A stretch of DNA of 14,396 bases, from NCBI GenBank assembly GCA_021741285.1, contig JAIOYD010000013.1, forward strand, positions 1-14,396. Direction: 5' to 3'. Both the position numbers and the translations under genes were made by a program. Below the pieces are notes generated by a model. That model searched no databases and had not been told where the DNA came from. It saw nothing but the letters and a program-made list of their open reading frames with translations. This stretch comes from Rickettsiaceae bacterium. Lineage in GTDB: Bacteria > Pseudomonadota > Alphaproteobacteria > Rickettsiales > Rickettsiaceae. Shown in pieces: positions 1 through 8,642 of the stretch. Every line of letters begins with the position of its first letter. The stretch's first letter is position 1.

Positions 1-104
1 AAATCTGAGTTTTTGATACCATGGCACCAAAATTTTACGTCCTTGGCAAGGGATATATACAAAAAATAAAGATGCGACCATTTATTTTAAAAATTCCTGA
101 AATT
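1..104. other. Non-family sequence beyond the truncated gene
   Basis: No continuation of the glutamate synthase-like protein is found in any minus frame. A minus-strand frame is open from an ATG at 81-79 to the window edge (27 codons), and a plus frame is open from base 1 to a TAA at 67-69. Neither is recognisable. This may be the edge of an inserted element or the tail of a neighbouring ORF; the window is too short here to decide. Confidence 0.3.
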
Positions 105-130
105 ACGTCAGAAATTTAGAATTTTGACGC
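105..130. repeat. 26-base imperfect palindrome over the stop of the truncated gene
   Basis: The outer arms CGTCA (106-110) and TGACG (125-129) pair perfectly, and the AT-rich centre is partly self-complementary. The TGA stop of the truncated glutamate synthase-like gene lies within the left arm. It coincides with the point where family similarity ends, so it may belong to an inserted repeat or element end. The identity of the element is not known to me. Confidence 0.4.
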
Positions 131-1196
131 AGAGACTACCTATATGATTGGTAAAAGTAACTGGAGCAGCCCCCGTTCCTCCTTCAGATCCATCTACTGT
201 TATAAAATCTGGCCTTATTCCCGTTTCAATCATAGCTTTACATATCGCCATGAATTCAGTTTTATGGCCCAAACATAATTTAAAACCGATTGGTTTTCCA
301 CCACTAAGTTTACGTAATCTTGCAATAAACTCCATCATGCCAATTGGAGTAGAAAATTCTGAATGATGTGGAGGAGAAATAGCATCTTTGCCTGGCTCTA
401 GCATACGAATCTTCGCTATTTCAGCATTAACTTTTGCTGCAGGCAATATACCACCATGCCCTGGTTTTGCTCCTTGAGATAATTTGATCTCAACCATTTT
501 TATGACATCATTCTTTACAATTTGTTCAAATGCATCTTGGTTAAATCGGCCATCTTGATGGCGACAACCAAAATAGGCTGTTCCTATTTGCCAAATAATG
601 TCCCCTCCATTCTCCAGATGATATGAACTACCCCCCCCTTCACCAGTACTATGAGCAAAATTTCCCATTCTCGCCCCTTTGTTTAAGGCCCTAATCGCAT
701 TTGGACTAATTGCTCCAAAACTCATGCCGGATATATTTAATCGCGAGGCATCGTAAGGTTTAGCACAATCTGCTCCCCCTATTACAATTCTAGTTTGATC
801 ATAAGATACTACCTTAGGCGCAATGGAGTGATAAGAAAAAACATAACCAATGCTAGTAAGATCGTTTTTAGTACCAAAAGCAATGGTTTCCCTAACTCCT
901 TTAGCTTTCTGGTACACTAGAGACCTGATTTCTCGCGAATAAGGAGCTCCGCTACTGTCAGTTTCAATATAATATTGCTGAATCTCAGGTCTGATATACT
1001 CTAGTATATATCTTAAGTGACCAACAACAGGATAGTTTCGAAGCACGGTATGACTTACAGACATTATATCATGTACTCCAATCAAGATATACGGAACTAT
1101 AATAAATAAAGCATAGATAATAGGAGGCCAAAATTGATAAATAATGAATACCAGTGAAGAACTAGCCACAGAAATAGTATAATATAACCAGCGCAT
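108..1196 (-). CDS. FMN-binding glutamate synthase-like protein, C-terminally truncated
   Basis: 362 residues resembling the membrane-anchored, stand-alone glutamate synthase-domain family (YerD-like), which is usually around 500 residues or more. Residues 1-45 hold two hydrophobic segments and the start of the family N-terminal region. The glutamate synthase alpha/beta barrel begins near residue 145, with recognisable blocks: GMSFGAIS, HSTGEGGGSSYH, EIKLSQGAKPGHGG, ISPPHH, GFKLCLGHK and DGSEGGTGAAP (about residues 335-345). The protein leaves the family just after TNHIG and stops about ten residues later, so the last barrel strands and the cysteine cluster that carries the iron-sulphur centre in this family are absent. 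The start is well supported: GGGAGAAG lies directly before the ATG, one of the few good ribosome sites here. Last gene of the tamA-tamB-parC strand. Probably a non-functional remnant or pseudogene; a frameshift followed by diverged sequence is less likely, since neither other frame restores family sequence. Confidence 0.8.
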   Translation of the reverse strand: MRWLYYTISVASSSLVFIIYQFWPPIIYALFIIVPYILIGVHDIMSVSHTVLRNYPVVGHLRYILEYIRPEIQQYYIETDSSGAPYSREIRSLVYQKAKGVRETIAFGTKNDLTSIGYVFSYHSIAPKVVSYDQTRIVIGGADCAKPYDASRLNISGMSFGAISPNAIRALNKGARMGNFAHSTGEGGGSSYHLENGGDIIWQIGTAYFGCRHQDGRFNQDAFEQIVKNDVIKMVEIKLSQGAKPGHGGILPAAKVNAEIAKIRMLEPGKDAISPPHHSEFSTPIGMMEFIARLRKLSGGKPIGFKLCLGHKTEFMAICKAMIETGIRPDFITVDGSEGGTGAAPVTFTNHIGSLCVKILNF

Positions 1197-1202
1197 CTTC
1201 TC

Positions 1203-1223
1203 CCTCAGATTGAATTTCTGAGG
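1203..1223 (-). promoter_or_regulatory. Hairpin in front of the glutamate synthase-like start, touching its Shine-Dalgarno
   Basis: Perfect seven-base stem CCTCAGA / TCTGAGG around a seven-base loop, in the 50 bases between the parC stop and the next start. Read on the minus strand, the 3' arm ends in GAGG and runs straight into GAGAAG and the ATG at 1196, so folding would cover part of the ribosome site. No T-run follows on either strand, so it is not a standard intrinsic terminator. It could be an mRNA end-protecting or translation-damping stem; the function is inferred. Confidence 0.45.
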
Positions 1224-1246
1224 TCATTATACAACTTATCCTAGCA

Positions 1247-3463
1247 TCAATTAAACTTATTATTCTTTGGAAAGCCCGAAGGAGGTATTTTTCCAATACT
1301 ACCGCGTTTTGCGCGCCACGCCATTATTTCTTTTTCCATTCTCATCTTAGATCCAAGGCTCCAAGCTAAACCTTCCTTAGAATCAAACGTTTTAGCATCA
1401 CCAAGCTTGGCATCACGATATTTTTGCAAAGTTACCCCTTGACCACGCTTCATTTCTGGCACTTCATCAATAGAAAAAACCAGTAATTTTCTATTCGTAC
1501 CAATAACCGCTACCATATCACCACTGACCGAAGTGCAAACTACGCATCTATCATCACCACTTACTTGCATGATTTGTTTGCCATTTTTAGTTGAAGCGAC
1601 AGCATCATCACTATTAATGATAAAGCCCTTACCTTTAGTAGATGCTAATAATAATTTTTGGCCTGCCACATAGGGCATAATGTTAATTACGTCATGATTA
1701 TCAATATCCACCATCAACTTTATTGATTCACCATGACCCTTACCTCTAGCAAAATTATCACCAAGCACGGTGAAAAACTTACCACCTGCAGAGCATATTA
1801 ACACGTTACTTGTAGTATACGTTTCAACTATAAATGCTTCTGAATCACCTTCTTTAAATTTAATGCCAGATAAATCTAACCCATGTCCCTTCATGGATCT
1901 AGTCCAACCCATTTTGGAACATATAACTGTGATTGGTTCTTTTTCAATAAAGGCTGAAATGTCAATTATTTGTGCACTCATTTCTACTTTCTCAAAATTT
2001 GTCCTGCGAGCACCTAAGGTAGTTTCTAAGCTAAACTTTTTTTGAATGCTAGCAATATCCGTTTTTATAAATTTCCATAATTGCCGAGGATTTTCTAGTA
2101 TTTGATACAATGATGCATGTTGTTTTTTGAGCGATTCATGTTCAGCGTTTATTTGCTCCTCTTCTAGTTTCCTTAAGGCACGCAGTTTTATATTAAGTAT
2201 AGACTCAGCTTGATTATCATTAATAGAAAATTTGCTCATCAATTCTTTTTTGGGATTATCCTCCTCTCTGATAATTCTGATTACTTCATCAATGTTTAGG
2301 TAAGCCACTTTTAAAGCGTGTAACACCTCTAATCTTTCATCTATTCTAGCAATTTGGTATTTAGTTCTTCTAGTTATTATCTCCGCGCGAAATGCTATAA
2401 ATTCTTGAAGAACCTCTAATATATTCATAACTCTAGGCGCTCCAGTTGAACTCAAAACGTTAAGATTTAGATGAATTCTAGATTCAAGCTCAGTAAGTTT
2501 AAATAAAGATTCCATTATAATCTCAGGAGAACACCCTCGTCCTTTAGGTTCAATAACTATTCTAATAGCCTCTGCAGATTCGTCTCTTATATTACTAATT
2601 AGAGGAATTTTTTTATCCATTAATAATGATGCAATTTGTTCAATCAACCTTGATTTTTGCACTTGATATGGAATTTCAGTAATAACTATTTGATATAACC
2701 CATGGCTAAAGCTTTCCTTTTCCCACCTTGCTCTTACTCTAAAACTACCTCTTCCACTTTCATAAGCTGCATCAATAGTATTCTTGCTATCAATAATAGT
2801 GCCACCCGTTGGAAAATCAGGCCCCTTAATAAATTGAAGCACCTCCTTGCAAGTAGCTTTTGGGTGATCAATTAGGTGTATTATAGCGTCACATAATTCA
2901 TGTAAATTATGGGGGGGAATGCTGGTGGCCATTCCTACAGCTATACCCTCAGAACCATTGGCCAGTAAATTAGGGAACTGCGCAGGCATCAGCACAGGCT
3001 CCGTATCAGAATCATCGTATGTTAAGCGAAAATCAACAGTATCCTTATCAAGATCTTCCATTAACAGTATGCAGATCTCTGTCATCCTTGATTCAGTATA
3101 ACGCATAGCAGCTGCATTATCTCCATCAACAGAACCAAAATTTCCTTGCCCATCAATAAGTGGATAACGTAGCGAGAAAACTTGAGCCAATCTAACAAGG
3201 GTATCATAAACAGCAGTATCACCATGTGGGTGATACTTACCAATTACATCACCAACCACCCTAGCACATTTTTTATAACCAGAACTTGGGTCCAGTTTTA
3301 GTTTCATCATGGCATATAACAGCCTTCTATGCACTGGTTTTAAACCGTCACGGACATCTGGTAATGATCTGGACATAATAGTAGAAAGTGCATAGGAAAG
3401 ATAACGTTCTGATATTGCACTACCAAAATCAACATTTTCAACATTTGGATCTTCGATGGTCAT
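1247..3463 (-). CDS. parC: DNA topoisomerase IV subunit A
   Basis: 738 residues, the length I associate with rickettsial ParC. It is the DNA breakage-reunion subunit that, with ParE, decatenates daughter chromosomes. The N-terminal block [20 protein letters not shown] is followed by [13 protein letters not shown] (near 40-52), the winged-helix segment [13 protein letters not shown] (75-87) and the catalytic tyrosine Y122 in AAAMRYTE. The tower and coiled-coil arms run to about residue 480, and the C-terminal part (about 500-700) shows degenerate beta-pinwheel repeats. No canonical GyrA box (QRRGGKG) is visible, only a loose KRGQGV, which favours ParC over GyrA. The residue at the quinolone-contact serine position is Thr83 and the acidic partner is Asp87. 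The gene lies 50 bases after tamB and has no obvious Shine-Dalgarno. A run of seven G/C (2911-2917) encodes Pro-Pro. Confidence 0.93.
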   Translation of the reverse strand: MTIEDPNVENVDFGSAISERYLSYALSTIMSRSLPDVRDGLKPVHRRLLYAMMKLKLDPSSGYKKCARVVGDVIGKYHPHGDTAVYDTLVRLAQVFSLRYPLIDGQGNFGSVDGDNAAAMRYTESRMTEICILLMEDLDKDTVDFRLTYDDSDTEPVLMPAQFPNLLANGSEGIAVGMATSIPPHNLHELCDAIIHLIDHPKATCKEVLQFIKGPDFPTGGTIIDSKNTIDAAYESGRGSFRVRARWEKESFSHGLYQIVITEIPYQVQKSRLIEQIASLLMDKKIPLISNIRDESAEAIRIVIEPKGRGCSPEIIMESLFKLTELESRIHLNLNVLSSTGAPRVMNILEVLQEFIAFRAEIITRRTKYQIARIDERLEVLHALKVAYLNIDEVIRIIREEDNPKKELMSKFSINDNQAESILNIKLRALRKLEEEQINAEHESLKKQHASLYQILENPRQLWKFIKTDIASIQKKFSLETTLGARRTNFEKVEMSAQIIDISAFIEKEPITVICSKMGWTRSMKGHGLDLSGIKFKEGDSEAFIVETYTTSNVLICSAGGKFFTVLGDNFARGKGHGESIKLMVDIDNHDVINIMPYVAGQKLLLASTKGKGFIINSDDAVASTKNGKQIMQVSGDDRCVVCTSVSGDMVAVIGTNRKLLVFSIDEVPEMKRGQGVTLQKYRDAKLGDAKTFDSKEGLAWSLGSKMRMEKEIMAWRAKRGSIGKIPPSGFPKNNKFN

Positions 3464-3513
3464 TATGGCTACTTAATTCTATATGTTTGATGGCAGGTTA
3501 CCACTAAATGATA

Positions 3514-6390
3514 CTAGTAGTCAAATCTCCAATTAATTCCAAACGATGTATTTCCTTCTTGTTTTGTTACATTTTCTATAGAAATCTTTGGTGTAATTTG
3601 CACTTCTAGTCTGAGTTTCGTGGTATCTGCTTGTCTACCACGTTCTATTTCCAAATAAATCTTATCAGTTACGTACTTGCCCAGTCCTATTGAAGTTTTT
3701 TCTGGATTTGCCTCGTCAGTTTTAAAATTTATATCATCTACTCTAAGGAGTTTGCGTCCAAAACCAAGAGGATCAAGGCCTCCACCATGCCCCGAAACCC
3801 TTCTTATACCATCAGCTAATTGTAAAGCTTGGAAAGCTGAGATATCCTCGGTATTTGCACCAAATAGTAAAAACGATAGTGCCCTTTCTTCACTCATAGC
3901 TGGTGTTGATTCTATAGCAAGATTTGGGTTAACAATCGGGCCAGATAGTATTAATCGTATTTCCGTACCACCACTAACATACACGCCGATAATATTTAGA
4001 AATGGTGATGGTGACAAAGGTCCATCAAAAATAAGCTCTCCCTTTTTTATGGTTAAAATCTTGCCAAATTCTTGATACCTTCCTCGCACAGTATTAAGTA
4101 TCCCTTTAACAATCGGGCGATTATTATCACCGCTTATTTTTAAATTACCATTCAACCTGGTGTCTACTCCCCAACCGCGAATAAATACTTTATCTGTAGT
4201 GACAAGGTCTATATTAAAGTTTACTGGATAATTAAACTTATCCTTTTCAATAACTACTTCTTTAGTATTTAATTCTGGAATCTTTTCCTTAAAGCGTTCT
4301 GGTATCTTGATCTCAAAAGGTCCTAAAGTTAACTGCCCTTTTGCTGTAGCTTTTGTTTTATCTCCATGAATTAAAATATTGCCGTTTAATTCTCCATGCA
4401 TATATGGAGTATTTATTGGATTAAATTTTTTACTCATCATGTTAAAGCTAAAAGCGTATTGCTCAGTCAACGAAACTTTACCATCACCTTGCAAATTGTT
4501 ACCAAACCTGTCCTTAGCCAGGATTTCAGAAAAATTAATGAGCTGACCATTTGTTTTGATAGTACTAGAGATATCTTTTAGCTTTATACCATATTGTTTA
4601 TAGTCATATTTACCATTGGTTAGCTTTAGTTGGCCACTAAGATGCGGATCGTTTATTGCTCCCTCCGCTTTTATAGCGCCATCCAACCTACCAACAATTT
4701 TGTGTCCTGTTATAGTTAGAAATGGGTTGATTGGTACATTTTTAAGTAAAGCGCTCATCGGCATAGAACTGCTATCCATACTCGCATCTATATTAAGTAA
4801 ACCATCATCAATTTTTAGATTATTCACTTTAAATGTAGTTTTATTACCAATAACCAAGAAAACTTTACTTGAATTTTTTATTTGAGCGCTCCCAATCTTG
4901 CCCCCAATCCTATTAATCACAAACTCTATTGGCGTCGATAAAGGTTCAACATCTTTCTTATAAATTGATTTAAATATACTATCAAAACTTAGGTTAATAG
5001 GGAGTGATTGCTTTGAAAGAACATTGCCTTTAACATTTATATCTTCGTTTTGTAACTGCGCATCAATTTGGACCTCATCAAATATAAAATCTTTTATATT
5101 TAAGGCTTTGACCAAAATATTTAGGTTAGCAAATTTCCCTTGCCACAAATCAAGAGAGGTTAGCACTATATCAATAGTATCAGAATGAAATATTTTAGTA
5201 GATAAAGAAGTAATTTGCCCTTTTAACGATAATTGCTGCTTTACATTATCAGTTGATGAAAAAACCGCTTCCATATTCATTGCCCCACTATGTATAACAG
5301 GAAAATATTTTACTATCTCCTCCAACGTATTATCTATTACGGAGATTTTACCAGTCAAAATAAGACTATTTAAATCAAGCGTTAAATTGGCTATTTTCTC
5401 AGAATCAGTTCCCTTTGTTATAAAATTTGACAAAAGTAACTTGTTATTTTTATAGGCTATATTGCCAGTCGCATTCATTGTTTCATAATCTAATTTTATC
5501 ATTCCCTCTATGTCACTCTCAGATAACAAAAATCTGACATCGTAAACTAGTGGAGAGACATCAATATCTATGCTACCTGTTGCAATAATTTGAGGATTCT
5601 TTGCTGTTCCAGTAATTTTTATTTCACCTTTTGATTCCCCCACATATTCTTGTATTTTCGGATCCAATAACTGCTTAAGAAAATTTGATTGATGACTAAC
5701 CTCACCGTTAATTATATTATGTTTCTGGTCGATAAATAATTTACCAGTGACATTAGCTATTTCGGAATTAAATTTCGAATATTTGATATCCACCTGTCCT
5801 TGGTTATGATCATATGACCCTAATATTTCAAAGGCACTATCTTTTTCCAAAAATAATTTACCATTTCTTGTAAAAGCTAATTGTTGCCTTGCGTTATTAT
5901 ACTCCACGTGAGAATTCAAAGAAAAAGAAAATTGTCGGCTTAGGCCCGTTAAAGCAGGAGCAATATTAACTTGATTGAAGCTAAGCTTTCTAATAATGAT
6001 CGCAGGATTAAATAACCGGCTTGATTCGTTTGGATTCACTTTTATCTGAGGAACTCTATTGAGCGTTAACTCTTCTGCAGAAATTGACCAAAAAGTTACT
6101 TCCCAAATAGAAAAGAGAGAAGGTAAGATATTAATATGAAGATTTTTTATAGAGCCAATTTCTCCTCCTTGGTCCATGACCAAGAAGGAATCTATATCTG
6201 CAATAAGAGGAAGAGAGATATTTATATTATCTATTTTTGCAACTAAACCAAACTCGTTTTTAAAAACATCAATTAAGGTCTGTGCAAGAAATGTTTTGGC
6301 ATGATCAGTTTTTAGCCAAATAGCAGCAGCAATTATCATTATCTTAAATAATAACATCAGCACTATTAAAATTTTCCAAAAACTTTTCAT
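3514..6390 (-). CDS. tamB: Translocation and assembly module subunit TamB
   Basis: 958 residues, shorter than the E. coli protein of about 1260 but within the spread for the family. TamB is a long beta-groove protein that spans the periplasm from the inner membrane to TamA and is implicated in outer-membrane protein insertion and phospholipid transport. A single N-terminal membrane segment (about residues 5-26) is followed by a Leu/Ile/Asn-rich repetitive beta region with many xxGxIxI-type strands. The C-terminal DUF490/TamB domain (about 650-958) has recognisable landmarks: GNLKISGDNNRPIVKG, VRGRYQEFG, ALSFLLFG, ALQLADGIRR, LGKYVTDKIYLEIERG and an aromatic end INWRFDY. It starts nine bases after the tamA stop, so the two genes are surely co-transcribed and the products form one complex. 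No strong Shine-Dalgarno is present. Confidence 0.93.
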   Translation of the reverse strand: MKSFWKILIVLMLLFKIMIIAAAIWLKTDHAKTFLAQTLIDVFKNEFGLVAKIDNINISLPLIADIDSFLVMDQGGEIGSIKNLHINILPSLFSIWEVTFWSISAEELTLNRVPQIKVNPNESSRLFNPAIIIRKLSFNQVNIAPALTGLSRQFSFSLNSHVEYNNARQQLAFTRNGKLFLEKDSAFEILGSYDHNQGQVDIKYSKFNSEIANVTGKLFIDQKHNIINGEVSHQSNFLKQLLDPKIQEYVGESKGEIKITGTAKNPQIIATGSIDIDVSPLVYDVRFLLSESDIEGMIKLDYETMNATGNIAYKNNKLLLSNFITKGTDSEKIANLTLDLNSLILTGKISVIDNTLEEIVKYFPVIHSGAMNMEAVFSSTDNVKQQLSLKGQITSLSTKIFHSDTIDIVLTSLDLWQGKFANLNILVKALNIKDFIFDEVQIDAQLQNEDINVKGNVLSKQSLPINLSFDSIFKSIYKKDVEPLSTPIEFVINRIGGKIGSAQIKNSSKVFLVIGNKTTFKVNNLKIDDGLLNIDASMDSSSMPMSALLKNVPINPFLTITGHKIVGRLDGAIKAEGAINDPHLSGQLKLTNGKYDYKQYGIKLKDISSTIKTNGQLINFSEILAKDRFGNNLQGDGKVSLTEQYAFSFNMMSKKFNPINTPYMHGELNGNILIHGDKTKATAKGQLTLGPFEIKIPERFKEKIPELNTKEVVIEKDKFNYPVNFNIDLVTTDKVFIRGWGVDTRLNGNLKISGDNNRPIVKGILNTVRGRYQEFGKILTIKKGELIFDGPLSPSPFLNIIGVYVSGGTEIRLILSGPIVNPNLAIESTPAMSEERALSFLLFGANTEDISAFQALQLADGIRRVSGHGGGLDPLGFGRKLLRVDDINFKTDEANPEKTSIGLGKYVTDKIYLEIERGRQADTTKLRLEVQITPKISIENVTKQEGNTSFGINWRFDY

Positions 6391-6399
6391 ACTATTTAA

Positions 6400-8196
6400 C
6401 TAAAACGATTGCCCGATACCAAAATATAATTGATAAGACTTATCTATAAATTTTCTACGGTTCAGAGGAAAGCCAACATCAAACCTTAGCGGACCAAAAT
6501 TAGTCAGATATCTAACTCCAAAACCCCCCCCATGTAAAAGCTTTTTCTTCAAGTTTGGCGTTAATGAATTATAGGCAAAACCGTTGTCCAAGAAACTGAC
6601 TATACCTATGGTATCATTCACTTTTAATCTCAGTTCGATAGTCGCTTCAACAAAAGATTGTCCTCCTGTAGGGAGATTATTACTATCTAAGCTACCAGCA
6701 AATTGATAAGCATAACCTCTTAACGAATTATTACCTCCAACATAAAACCGCTCTGTTTCAGGTATAGATTTGGGTTTTATTCCTACTATAGTGCCTGTTG
6801 CCGCCCTAATAGCTAGTACGGGATTTAGTTTTGTCTTGATATTGAAGTACGTTGAAGCAGAAAGTTGGGTTTTGAGAAACGGCTTCTCTTTAGATTTCAT
6901 ATAAAAATAAGGTGCAGTTTCTAGCTCAAAAAGACGACCTTTTTTTGCATCTAGTATATTATCTCGACTATCATAAATAACAAACAAAGGACTCGAAACT
7001 AATGAATAGCGTCTCTTGCTAACTATATGTTTTTCAAATCTCTCCACAATTGCATGAGAAAACTTCATTCCGATCCCGCCAAGCCATTCCTGCGACAATT
7101 CTCTTTCTAAGTATCCGGACATAGAAGCTTCTTTACTTGCAAATGCTTTTAATTTTTTATTTTCAAATTTACTCCCTAGCCTTAGAGTTTGATCGTCTCT
7201 TTTAAAAAAAGGCTTTGAATAATCCAGTTCTATCATCTGCTCTCTATAGTTACCCAATAGGTCTGCTTTTAGTTTTTCACCTGATCCAAATAAATTTCTG
7301 TGTTCCCAACCAAACGCCGCTCCTAAACCAATACCTGTTTCATAAGCTATCCCAGCTTTTAAGCTTCTAGCCTTACGCTCAGTTAGATCAAAGCCTATGG
7401 GCACCGATCCATCTTTATTTACATGTTCTGGAATTATCGGAGTTGTTGAAGAAAATAACCCACTCTTTTGTAAAAACCCCCTGGATTCAGCTATAATGGT
7501 ACGTCTAATACATTGACCATCTAAGAGTTTGACTAATTTTCTTACATACTCAGCTTTTATAGTTTTCAAGCCAACAAATTCAACTTTCTCCAGTTTTGTA
7601 GACGGCCCAGCTTCAATAAAAAATTTGATCTTAACCTCATGATTTTCGTGATCTATTTCTGCTTCGTGGGTGACTGATAGCGATAATATACAGTTTTTAT
7701 TTTCTAAATATTCTATTATTTTTTTCTCCGCATCTAGAACATTTTGTGCAATAGCGTGGTCGCCAATTTTTATTCCAATTTTATTGCTTTTTAGCACGTT
7801 AACATTTTGATTACTTGTGGCCGTAAAAACAATTGATAGAGCCGAAATTTTATAACGCTGTCCAGGAATAATATTAAATATTATCGAATTATTAGTTTCA
7901 CCAGGAATTTCAACATCAATAGTGTGAGCATAATAACCTTTGGAACGCAGCAACTTGGAAAATGATTTTTTGGCTTCACTTTCCCAATAGGCTTTTTGAT
8001 CAGTAGTTTTATACGTTTTCGCAGTTTGTTCCATTTCTTTGGCAAGGAAATCTAAATATTTCTTAAGCCATAATTTAGCATCTAACTTGATTACTAAATG
8101 CAAATCATTCTGTGGAGCAGCAATTGATGATGGAGTGTATGCAAAAATCAAGAAAAGATAGGCAATTATAACAAATATTGTCGTAGATTTGGTCAT
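6400..8196 (-). CDS. tamA: Outer-membrane barrel protein TamA (BamA/Omp85 family)
   Basis: 598 residues. The signal peptide is hydrophobic from residue 7 to 19 and probably cleaved after the alanines at 26-27. POTRA-type domains occupy about 30-280 (blocks such as IIFNIIPGQRYKI, VEFVGLKTIKAEYVRKLV and VPIGFDLTERKARSLKAG). The C-terminal 16-strand barrel of the surface-antigen/Omp85 type follows, with the conserved loop-6 motif RGY in GGNNSLRGYAY near residue 490 and a terminal aromatic strand QLYFGIGQSF. Location directly before tamB identifies it as TamA rather than BamA, and its size fits TamA (about 580) better than BamA (about 770-800). It works with TamB in outer-membrane assembly. A run of eight G/C (6524-6531) encodes Gly-Gly-Gly within the barrel, a possible slippage site. 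First gene of the minus-strand group; no good Shine-Dalgarno is seen. Confidence 0.92.
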   Translation of the reverse strand: MTKSTTIFVIIAYLFLIFAYTPSSIAAPQNDLHLVIKLDAKLWLKKYLDFLAKEMEQTAKTYKTTDQKAYWESEAKKSFSKLLRSKGYYAHTIDVEIPGETNNSIIFNIIPGQRYKISALSIVFTATSNQNVNVLKSNKIGIKIGDHAIAQNVLDAEKKIIEYLENKNCILSLSVTHEAEIDHENHEVKIKFFIEAGPSTKLEKVEFVGLKTIKAEYVRKLVKLLDGQCIRRTIIAESRGFLQKSGLFSSTTPIIPEHVNKDGSVPIGFDLTERKARSLKAGIAYETGIGLGAAFGWEHRNLFGSGEKLKADLLGNYREQMIELDYSKPFFKRDDQTLRLGSKFENKKLKAFASKEASMSGYLERELSQEWLGGIGMKFSHAIVERFEKHIVSKRRYSLVSSPLFVIYDSRDNILDAKKGRLFELETAPYFYMKSKEKPFLKTQLSASTYFNIKTKLNPVLAIRAATGTIVGIKPKSIPETERFYVGGNNSLRGYAYQFAGSLDSNNLPTGGQSFVEATIELRLKVNDTIGIVSFLDNGFAYNSLTPNLKKKLLHGGGFGVRYLTNFGPLRFDVGFPLNRRKFIDKSYQLYFGIGQSF

Positions 8197-8379
8197 ATCA
8201 CGAAAATGCCACTGTTAATTGTTTAAAACGCTATTTTAGAAGAATAAGCTAGCTTCACGAATTTTAGCTCTAAGTTTGATGATATTAGTAAGATTAGTAA
8301 AGAAAATTATCTAAAATGATTCACCTTAATTAAAATTTTCAACGCTTATATTTAGAATACTACAACTCACCTCACATGC

Positions 8380-8398
8380 TTAAGGTTTCGAACCTTAA
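8380..8398. repeat. Perfect small inverted repeat
   Basis: TTAAGGTT and AACCTTAA are exact reverse complements around a three-base TCG loop. A short T-run (8400-8403) lies just downstream on the plus strand. Between divergent genes a terminator is not expected, unless it served a lost gene on this strand. It could equally be a protein-binding site; the role is unknown. Confidence 0.4.
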
Positions 8399-8428
8399 AT
8401 TTTCACCGCTTAGATTAAGTGGGGCTTG

Positions 8429-8620
8429 TTAATAGCAAAAACTAGCATAAACAGAAAAACCTATCTCACTTTTAATATTAGTTCTACCACAATAGCTTTC
8501 AAAATCAAGCCGGATTGCAACTAAAGCTAACATTTCTGCACTAGATTTACCAATATTACTCTTTAATACCTAGTGAGCTTGACAATACTCTGATATCTTT
8601 AAAAAATTAATATCGTCCAT
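8429..8620 (-). pseudogene. Possible decayed short ORF, unidentified
   Basis: Reading from an ATG at 8620, the frame runs 16 codons to an internal TAG (8570-8572), then stays open for 46 further codons to TAA at 8429. The second part, containing AEMLALVAIRLDFESYCG, has a protein-like mix of residues. I do not recognise the family. With one internal stop and a total of about 62 sense codons it is either a remnant or chance open sequence in a low-GC region. Confidence 0.25.
8579..8584 (+). promoter_or_regulatory. Candidate -35 box upstream of the histidine kinase
   Basis: An exact TTGACA lies 58 bases before the kinase ATG. The matching -10 is poor: AAAAAT or AAAATT at 17-18 base spacing, while the better TAATAT at 8608-8613 is too far away. 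This is weak support for a sigma-70 type promoter. Confidence 0.25.
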
Positions 8621-8642
8621 TACCACAACATTATTTAATTAA

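Larger units (their letters stand above)
8197..8642. other. Intergenic region between the divergent tamA and kinase genes
   Basis: 446 bases with no intact gene. It should carry the promoters for both divergent transcripts. Visible in it are a TTGACA box before the kinase, a perfect hairpin at 8380-8398, a ten-base palindrome AAGCTAGCTT at 8246-8255, and a minus-strand stretch that may be a decayed ORF (8429-8620). No tRNA, rRNA or convincing insertion-sequence end was found. Confidence 0.6.

Noticed and set aside
1203..1223. Rho-independent terminator of parC
   Set aside because: The stem is good, but no T-run follows on the minus strand; the next bases are the ribosome site of the following gene.
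1247..3463. GyrA instead of ParC
   Set aside because: The C-terminal domain lacks a clear GyrA box and the protein is 738 residues, shorter than usual for GyrA of this group.
3677..4075. Plus-strand ORF of 132 codons inside tamB
   Set aside because: Antisense shadow of the conserved DUF490 coding region; no recognisable protein.
6400..8196. BamA instead of TamA
   Set aside because: Too short for five POTRA domains plus barrel, and directly followed by tamB.
8380..8398. T-arm of a tRNA gene (GGTTTCGAACC resembles GGTTCGAACC)
   Set aside because: The loop is three bases instead of seven and no acceptor, D or anticodon arms can be placed around it.
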